A DNA stretch of 64,000 nt, taken from Ariolimax columbianus. Lineage: Eukaryota; Mollusca; Gastropoda; Stylommatophora; Arionidae. This document shows positions 56,511 to 64,000 of the stretch, piece by piece. A program made the position numbers and the translations under genes. Within the stretch, counting starts at the first letter, position 1; each line of letters starts with the position of its first letter. The notes below the pieces were generated by a model. The model was not told the DNA's origin and did not search any database. It saw nothing but the letters and a program-made list of their open reading frames with translations. The stretch spans positions 93,131,764-93,195,763 of the forward strand of contig JAVGWX010000005.1 of the NCBI GenBank assembly GCA_036924085.1, given 5' to 3'.

Positions 56511-58975
56511 TATTTTTAATTGGGGCTTATGCACAAGGGACCGTGTTTGGAGTGCCAGCAGTTTTTTTTATCTGATTTATCTGTGTCTAGATCGTGAATT
56601 CACAGCAAAGATATTCAGTTCTTTCTCCCCTGATCTCAGAGAAAGAAATTTAGGGATTCAAGTTAAATATTATTATCAAACTGTAACTATAATTAATTTA
56701 TAATTATGCTAAATAAAGATAACTGTAAGTATCCGGTATTTATTCATGCAGTTGTAACTCCTGTATCATATTTATGGTATTGTTTCTTCAGTTTGGGTTT
56801 TGCTTTCTCTCCCTTTGACTAGTATATCTGCCTCTTCATTTTCATGTATCTGGCATGTGCAGAAATCCAGTGAATTTTCACTGTGCTGAAATTGCAGCTG
56901 GTATTCAGGGCAGACTGTCCAATACATTGTTCTTCTGGTTTTTATACGTCATTATTTTTGACATGATCCTTGTTTTATACAATGCTTGTTGGCTTGTTGC
57001 CAAATGTCAAGTTGCACAATGCCAGAATTTTGGAGAGGCTTCTACTCTAAGAGACTTACTATTATTGTTTGTTGGGCTTGTTTGGTAAGCTTTTCAACCT
57101 TCATTTGGCTGGTTTGCTCTTTTTAACCACAGACATATCTTTTTGGTTTTATCAAAGTATGTTCGTCATCCATTCCCAAGTTACTACGCAGCACTAAAAA
57201 GCACTTTATTCTGAAAACTTTACTTCATGTGGTCCTACTAGATCCATTAACTTGGCATCATGTGCTCCTAGGTCAAGTAACTTCACATGTGGTTATTAAT
57301 CTATTAACTTGACATTATGCAGACCTAGATCCATTAATTAGACTTCATATTGCTCATTATCCATTAACTAGACTTTGCTTATTGTCAGAAGCTTGTAGAA
57401 CTGATACCTAGAACTGCTGGCACATCCTAAATATAACTCTGGCTCAATAAGAAGTGTCCTTGACACAGTCTTGACTTTTTGTTTTAATTAATTTTTTTTT
57501 TGGTTAGCCATTTTCTGTTTTGCGTACACATTTTTACTGGTAACCATGAAGACAAGTTTTCCTTCAGTCATGTCTAGGTTTGTGAGGGTGAGACTGCCGA
57601 GGGTGAGTATCTTTCAGTTCTTGTCAGGAAGACAAACTCGGTCGTCGAGACAATTAAAATAGAGTTCGCAGTTCAGTTATTTGAAAATTTCAGATCTGTC
57701 TGCAAGCACAAGATCAGCAAGCAGTAAATCTGGAAACAGATATAAAATAAATTATCTGTCAGTCATAATGGCATTTGGCATGCTGTGAACTGGAGTCTGC
57801 TTGGAGAGCAGCAGATGTGAGATGATGCAGAGTTTGATCATGTGATTGTGCTCATGCCACGCGATGACAAGCACATATCCCAGCGTTAATTCGGTCTCAG
57901 TTTCCCCCAGCCAGCCCATGGCATGATCACTTTGCACCGTCTCACAGCTGCTGGCTGGCATAATTTTAGTTGATGTGTGGAGGCATCCTGTCACGGATGT
58001 GGCCGGCAGGGACACTGGTCACAGCGTGATGGGTATGTTATTAAGTCCAGAATCATACAAGTGCTTCCGCTGCAGCACATGTCAGCAGACTTCCCACACT
58101 CTACATTGTTAATAAAATTATGAATTATGGCTCAAAGTTAATCTAAGAATATCAAACACTACACGTTTCTGAGACAGGACGAGTTGCAAAGGAGGGCAAG
58201 AGTTATTCTCTGAAAATTTCTATCTTGTCTGGCTTATGGTTTGAGCTGGATCCACCAGTACTGGAAGACAAATTAGTTCTGCTCATGAGGAATTTGATGT
58301 ATCATTCCTCTTTGAAGACTTATTTATTTATAACAACAGCTCTGATGTGATTGTTGTTGTAAACTTCAAAATCATCTAGCAGGGACAAACACTGCCATGA
58401 CCCTGACTTGAATTTCTTTTCAAATCATTGCGAGCAGCAGCTCGCAGATCTGAATCCATTTCCACTATTAACACACTGTCATAATGGCTGGTGTTACAGC
58501 TTGGATACCATCACCAGTTATGGTAGAAATCTTCAGCGATGCTCGTTATTTTCTGTGTTATTTTAGAAGTTGTGAGTGGTAGCGTTACTCTTGTTGTTAT
58601 TGTAGATGTGTAGTATTATGTGACTGAAACTGTGTTGATATCATCAGCACTCGATATTGTTATTACTACAATATTTTTTTGTGGATTGTTGTTTACCATA
58701 TTATGTGGTCTAGTTCCGTGGTTTTTTTGTGACCATTGTACACAATATTGTGAATTTACCAGACATATTAATGTTCTTTTTTTTCCTCTTTTGTGATCAT
58801 ATATTTTGTGAACACCTTTTTATATTGGTCAATTTCTCTCTGTGTTATCGGCTAATGTTTATTACTGTAAATAACTTATCACATGTTTCCCATTATTTCT
58901 TCTGCTTGTATGTTATTTGGGGCTAATAATATAAGTATGTATTTAGCATTATTAATACAGTTTATATAATAAGTA
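56511..58975. other. Downstream sequence, no gene recognised
   Basis: Contains an AATAAA near 56712 and a short ~45 bp degenerate repeat (57215-57375, 'gatccattaacttgacatca' type). 57858-57920 is the reverse-complement partner of 59213-59275. The 77-codon frame at 56855-57088 has hydrophobic stretches but no family resemblance. Confidence 0.4.
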
Positions 58976-59042
58976 TATAGTATATAAATGTATGATTATA
59001 TATATATATATATGTGTATGTATATATATATATATATATATT
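58976..59042. repeat. (TA)n-rich tract
   Basis: Interrupted TA/TATG repeats. Confidence 0.9.
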
Positions 59043-59212
59043 TACATGCATGATACTTAACTTTGTTTTGCCAGATTAGAGAACTCAATTAATGTACTTT
59101 CCATAATTATTGAGTGTCAATTAATAGGATTAGGCAAATTTGGTTGGGTCATAGTTCCTGTGAGGTCACCTGCAGACGGAGAGGTCAAGGCTGCTGGAGG
59201 GGAGAGGGCGTA

Positions 59213-59275
59213 CCATGGACTAGCTGGGGGAAACTGAGACCAAACGCTGGGGATTGTCTTGTCAGCGCGTGATGT
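59213..59275 (+). repeat. Dispersed element copy, inverted partner of 57858-57920
   Basis: tagctgggggaaactgagac and cgctggggattgtcttgtca match the reverse complement of 57858-57920 with a few substitutions and one short gap. Similarity fades on both sides. Confidence 0.6.
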
Positions 59276-59507
59276 AGCTTCGCCTTCTCCTTATGATCTC
59301 TGACCTCTCAGTCTATTGGTTGTGCCAGCAGAAGGTCAAGTTTAACACAGTTGACTTCTGGTTCTATAATATAATCCAAGTAGATTACGGAAAGAAAGAT
59401 TAGTTAACATGGCTTTTATCTGGTAGAATTAGTTTAGATAATGAATACAGATTTTCACAGATGACCATAGCAAAGTCGTACATATATAGAGTTTATATCT
59501 TTGGTTA

Positions 59508-59570
59508 TGTTAGGGCATCTGAGGTTAGGGCATCTGAGGTTAGGGCATCTGAGGTTAGGGCATCTGAGGT
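59508..59570. repeat. 15 bp minisatellite (gttagggcatctgag)
   Basis: Four perfect units. Confidence 0.97.
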
Positions 59571-60329
59571 ACTACAATGCTCAAAGGACTATGGTTGAAG
59601 AAGAAAGTGATCCTCAACACCGCTTAGCTTGACACTTGATGTTGATGTTAGATTGGGATGTATAACTGGTGGAGCAGATATATTGTGATGCATGAAGGCA
59701 GTCACAGCAAAGGCTACTGTCATGGATGAAATGTCGAAGGCTTGATTGTACAAGATCTCTGAGGTGGGTAATCCTTTAGCAGACACTGCTGGTGAAGATA
59801 ACAAATTGGAGAATTTGCTGTACAAGGTCTCAGCTGTTGTGAGAAGGGTAATCCCTTAGCAGAAGAGGATGAATCCTTAGTGACTTCATTGTACTCATCA
59901 TCATAATTTTCCTGTCACTCCAGTATAGGCCCAGCACTGTACTTTATGCGAACCAGTATTAGGGATTCCTAAATCCATTTGCAAGTAAATTGGTTCTATG
60001 AGTCATTTTCTATATTTCTTGTGGGTATTGGACAAAGTTAGGGAACATTTTTAGGAGCACCACAGGAGCTATGGAATTCATGCTTTGTCATCGGCACTTT
60101 CAGCAATGAAAGGAACTGATCACATATGAGGTGCAATGAAGTCTGTTATATCAGCCATTTTCCATTAAATCCATTTATGTGCAGTGTGGTTTCAGTAGCA
60201 ATGGTTTTTGCTTGCACAACCTTTGCTAGTTGTCTGTCACAACATGCCTTTTCTCGCTGCCTTCTTTTGGGACATGGATTTGGCCAGGTTTGGATAGTGT
60301 ATCCACTTCATTTTCTTCTTTGATGTTTA

Positions 60330-60640
60330 TCCTGGAAAGGGCTTTTGTTAGGTTGTGTTGCGGTTTACAGCAAAGCTGCAATATCTACCTTTCAGCACAA
60401 CATATATGATTTCAGCACAACATTTTTGGGACCAGGTTTAGCGTCTCTCTTTAGCGTCTCCGTATTTGCCTAGCCAGACTGCATAGGTACAGCCTGTTTT
60501 CAGAGCTGCCACTTGGAGACAGATAGAGTCTTGGTCACCTATAATTTGATCACCCCAACACAACCAGCCATTAATAAGCCACTGGATGCTCTCAGCTTAT
60601 TCACTGTTACATCTTCGGCCTTATTTGGTCACTGATAAAC
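60330..60640 (-). mobile_element. R1 SINE-like element, old copy
   Basis: R1 order recognisable: ttgtgttgcggtttacagca, aagctgcaatatctaccttt, gcctagccagactgcatagg, cacaaccagccattaataag. No target duplication recognisable. Confidence 0.65.
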
Positions 60641-60829
60641 ATTGAATGCAGAATGGAGCAGACCCAATGGGACAAGTAAGGGCATTCTAATTCCATGTCT
60701 TGCTGACAGGGATGAAGTGGGACATACTTCATAATAGTTGGGTAATCCCACAGCTGATACTGCCATTCAGGATGAAGTATTAGAGACTTTGTTGTACTAG
60801 GTCAGTGATTTTTTTGAGGTTGTAGGTAA

Positions 60830-61240
60830 ACAGATCGCTTAGACGACAAGGGCTCACCGCGCCAACAATCTATGAACATGATAAGTGGCTGAACCCTAGG
60901 CTGCATGCAGTGAGGGTAATATCTTTCTTATTTGACCCAGCCAGATGTTACATGGGTGGCTGCAGGGGCGGGATCAAGATGGAGAGGGTCGTCTTTCATT
61001 ATTGATGTCCATGTTGTCAGCAAGGCGTACCACATGTCCATATAGGGGCAGATGGTGATGGTTTAGCATGGTGAAGGTGCTTTTGAGATCTTCCGCCTGG
61101 TGATCGTCGTTTGTGACCTGATCATACCAGTTGATTGCAAGAATGTGCCTCACTTTACAGCAGTATGGGGACGACACAGGTTCTGTAAATCTGTAGCTTA
61201 GTTTCCAGTGAAAGCCTTTGCTGTGTCCAGACTAGATGCA
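60830..61240 (-). mobile_element. LINE C-terminal remnant
   Basis: The minus frame reads KVRHILAINWYDQVTNDD, then HHLPLYGHVVRLADNMDIN, the LINE tail 'LR.IL.I.W.D.VTN…RLKLFGHVARMAD'. The poorly conserved 3' tail runs to about 60830. Confidence 0.75.
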
Positions 61241-61459
61241 AGACGTTTATAGAAGTGGCATTTCTGAGGTGGATAGCCTCATAGTAGACATGGTCATCAG
61301 AGATGAAGTGTCACAGACTTGATTGGAGAAGATCTTATCTTGTATCAGGAGGTGTGTCTAACACGCCCACCTTGCAGTTAAGGTAAAGAGAGTACCAGAG
61401 CAGACATCGTCATCAGAGATCAAGTCTAAGATACTTAACAGTACAAAGTCTCTGTTTAC

Positions 61460-62660
61460 ATGAGATGGACCAACAAAGTTGTTTTTCCTCATTGCTTTGC
61501 TTTCCCTAACTGTAACTTGGGTTCATATTTACAGCTGAGTATCTGGATAATTCCACAACAGGGGCATGAACCTGGTTGCTTTCCTGTGGGAGATGTGCAC
61601 TCTAACTGCCCAGCCACTTGTAGACATAATGTGCTGACCCGATTTCATACATAACCTTGGTCTTTAATATCTTCCTGTGTCTACCCATCAATCCAGTGGG
61701 GGGAAAGGACAGTACAGAGAAAAAATTAACAATCTAAGTATACATTTGGGATTGTTCAGATGGAAATAGATAATACACTCTGGATTGAAACCCACATGGG
61801 AAAACAAAAGATTTGAGTTCAAAAAACAATTGATTCATATTTCTGCTCCAAGAGAAGCATAGAGCCATCACTACAGTTGGATGGCTTATATGATGCCTGT
61901 ATCCAAGCATTTGCAGTAGCAGCTTCATAGCATAGATTTTACATGATGAAGCTGCTAACCTGGGTGCCACTTGGATGAAAGAACAATTGGTGAAGAGTAG
62001 TGGAATAGTTACCTGAGTGTTGACAGGGCCAGAATGGAAAGCAGAGAATAGTAACACTGAAACCTGCTACAAGAAAAGAAAAGACAACTACACATTTATG
62101 TAGAACAGGAGCGAGCAAGTCAACATGACAAAAGAGAGTTGAGCATGGCACCAGAGACCACATCCCATGAAAACTATATACTACAAGAAAAAGAAAAGAC
62201 TGCCACACCTCATGATTAAAAAAAAAGCTATGGGAAGCTAAGGTAACCAAAGTCTCATGGGCAGTGCTCAAGAAGATGACCCAAAATTGGAATCTATGTA
62301 GAGCAGTTAGATAATTGTGAAGATTCTAATTATGAGAACCACCTTTTGATTTTTTAGTTGCCATCTTTGTTGCTGAGAGAATGTTGCATAAAAGTATTGA
62401 ACATATATACAAGTTTGTCAATATTTTCCATGTTTCTGCTTATAATTTGCTTTTAAATGTTTGTTTTTGTCAATGACTTTGCAATTTTGAGCTTTTGTGT
62501 ATGATAGATCACGAATGTCCATTTTTGATTGCTATTCGGTTTATTGCTTGACAAGCTGCAGCTATTGATCATTTCTGCTTCTGTCATCCTGTGCATGGTG
62601 ATATTCTTCCATTGTGGATAAGCTGACTGTATTTCATGTTGCATTTGTTGGTTTGGCTTT
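61460..62660. other. Unassigned sequence
   Basis: No supported gene. The minus-strand frames at 61734-62271 are low in recognised motifs and overlap each other. Confidence 0.4.
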
Positions 62661-62663
62661 ATT

Positions 62664-63470
62664 TTCTGTAGGTTGGTTCTGTTCCAATTAGTTCTAGCTC
62701 ATTGGTTCTGTTCTAGTTAGTGCTAACTGATTGGTTTTGTTCCAGTTGGTTAGTCCTGTTCCAGTTAGTTCTAATTAACTGATTTTGTTCCATTTAGCCG
62801 TAGCTAGTTGTTTTGTTTTAGTTAGTTCTGGCTTGTAGACTGTTCCAGTTAGCTGGTCCTGGTCCAGTTAGTTCTAATAATTAATTGGTTCTGTTCCATT
62901 GTTCTAACTGGTTGGTTCTGGCCCAGTTAGTTCTAGGTCGTTGACTCTGTTTCAATTGGTTCTAACTGGTTGGTTCTGGTCAAGTTAGTTCTAGGTTGTA
63001 GACTCTGTTTATTCCAATTTGTGCTAGCTGGCTGGTTCTGGTCCAGCATCTGCAAGTTTGCTCTAATGCAGTATCTGCTTGTTATTTATATGTGACTCTA
63101 TGTAGGATGGTTTCATTCCATTTTGGGAATAGTCTTGTTTTGGTTTGTACATGGCGGTTTTCTTCCGATTGGTACATGATGGTTTTATTGTAATTTGCTT
63201 CCAGCTAGTTCTGATCTGGTTTGAACAATTTGGTTCTATTTCAGTATGAGCAATCTGGTTATATTCCAGTGTGACCGATCTGGTTCTATTCCAGTATGAA
63301 CAATCTGTTTATGTTACAGTGTGAACATTCTGATTTTATTCTGGTATGAGCAATCTGGTTCTATTCTGGAATAAACGATCTGGTTGTATTCCATTCTTTG
63401 TACAGTGGTTCTGTACCGATATATGTAATCCCTCCATGTCACAGAGGTTCTGTCTAGTTTGCACAAGCTC
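62664..63470. repeat. Degenerate ~30 bp repeats (gttctgttccagttagttct and related)
   Basis: ggttctgttccagttagttc with tagctggttg recurs about ten times to 63050, then a second set based on gaacaatctggttctattcc to 63380. The sets may share an origin. Confidence 0.85.
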
Positions 63471-63639
63471 ATTTTTCTTCCAGTCTTTGTACATTGAGTT
63501 AGTTCTTTTCAAGCTAGTTCTGGTTAGACCAATTAGACTGATTTTCTTTGATCCTTATACTGGTTCTTTTTCAGTTGTAAGTGTGTTTTTTAGTTTTTCA
63601 AAAATATATTTACCAGTTAGCGAAAGTGACTTCTATTCC

Positions 63640-63975
63640 ATTTTGGTTAAAGTGATCTTTCGTCACACAGCAATTCTGTTCCATCCTACAAAACATGATG
63701 CTCTACCATTCTTTGCACAGTAATCATAATATAACCTACTAAAGATGATCCTCTCCGATCTTTCGCACAGTAATCCTGTCCCATTCTTCATACAATAATT
63801 CTTTTACATTCTATAGAAGATGGTCCTTTATCGTCCTTCACACAGTAATCCTATTCCATCCTACAAAACATGATCCTCTCTCTCATCCGTCATATATTAT
63901 GTAACCCTGTTCAATCCTATAGATAATGATCTTAGTCCTGACCATCTTCCTAAATTAATTCTAACAATCCTTCAC
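63640..63975. repeat. Degenerate ~45-60 bp repeat at window end
   Basis: gatcctctccgatctttcgc, cacagtaatcctgtcccatt and ctacaaaacatgatcctctc-type units recur, continuing to the window edge. Confidence 0.75.
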
Positions 63976-64000
63976 AATGCAATCCTGCTTCATCATCTTT

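Larger units (their letters stand above)
59700..61460. repeat. Cluster of R5 motif copies (~60 bp, dispersed)
   Basis: The motif 'gcagacactgctggtgaaga…gtacaaggtctc' recurs in diverged form near 59705, 59775, 60750, 61285 and 61400 on the + strand. Reverse copies lie near 49960-50040 and 7567-7605. Noncoding; perhaps pieces of a LINE 3' region. Confidence 0.5.

Overview
This is an animal nuclear genome window. It has one intron-rich gene on the + strand, embedded in AT-rich sequence crowded with decayed retroelements, (TA)n tracts and long minisatellite arrays. The repeat style and the zinc-finger sequence suggest a lophotrochozoan, perhaps a cephalopod mollusc; that placement is inference. 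No bacterial or viral gene is visible.

The only confidently functional gene is the 3' part of a C2H2 zinc-finger transcription factor of the ZNF384/ZNF362 - rotund/squeeze - LIN-29 family. Seven coding exons with clean splice sites run from 22559 to the stop at 54459: A 22559-22811, B 39168-39257, C 41427-41516, D 42902-42991, E 45365-45564, F 52734-53008 and G 54201-54459. Joined, they give 419 codons including the stop. Exon A opens inside a finger, so at least one upstream exon was not found. The main discovery is that B, C and D are three paralogous, phase-symmetric exons of exactly 90 bp. Each carries one zinc-finger module with the same predicted base-contact residues. Any subset can be spliced between A and E without breaking the finger register, so the gene could encode a finger array of variable length.

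Layout: 1-22558 is mobile-element and minisatellite sequence: RTE/CR1/I-type LINE remnants, a dead mariner, a DDE transposase scrap, and arrays of 46, 29-34, 68 and 54/48 bp. 22812-39167 is a 16.4 kb intron holding a LINE, SINE-like copies and six minisatellites. 39168-42991 is the cassette-exon cluster, with a tRNA-derived SINE and a TIR-bounded hAT-like element in its introns. 43000-54200 holds the remaining introns, with a ~75 bp minisatellite, a back-to-back SINE pair and LINE remnants. 54460-64000 is 3' UTR and downstream sequence with degenerate repeats and another LINE tail.

A second theme is one ~350 bp GAA-tailed SINE-like family (called R1 here). It occurs at least nine times, and three copies have recognisable 10-12 bp target-site duplications. 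One copy is inserted inside a CR1-like LINE, and another contains an internal 33 bp tandem expansion.
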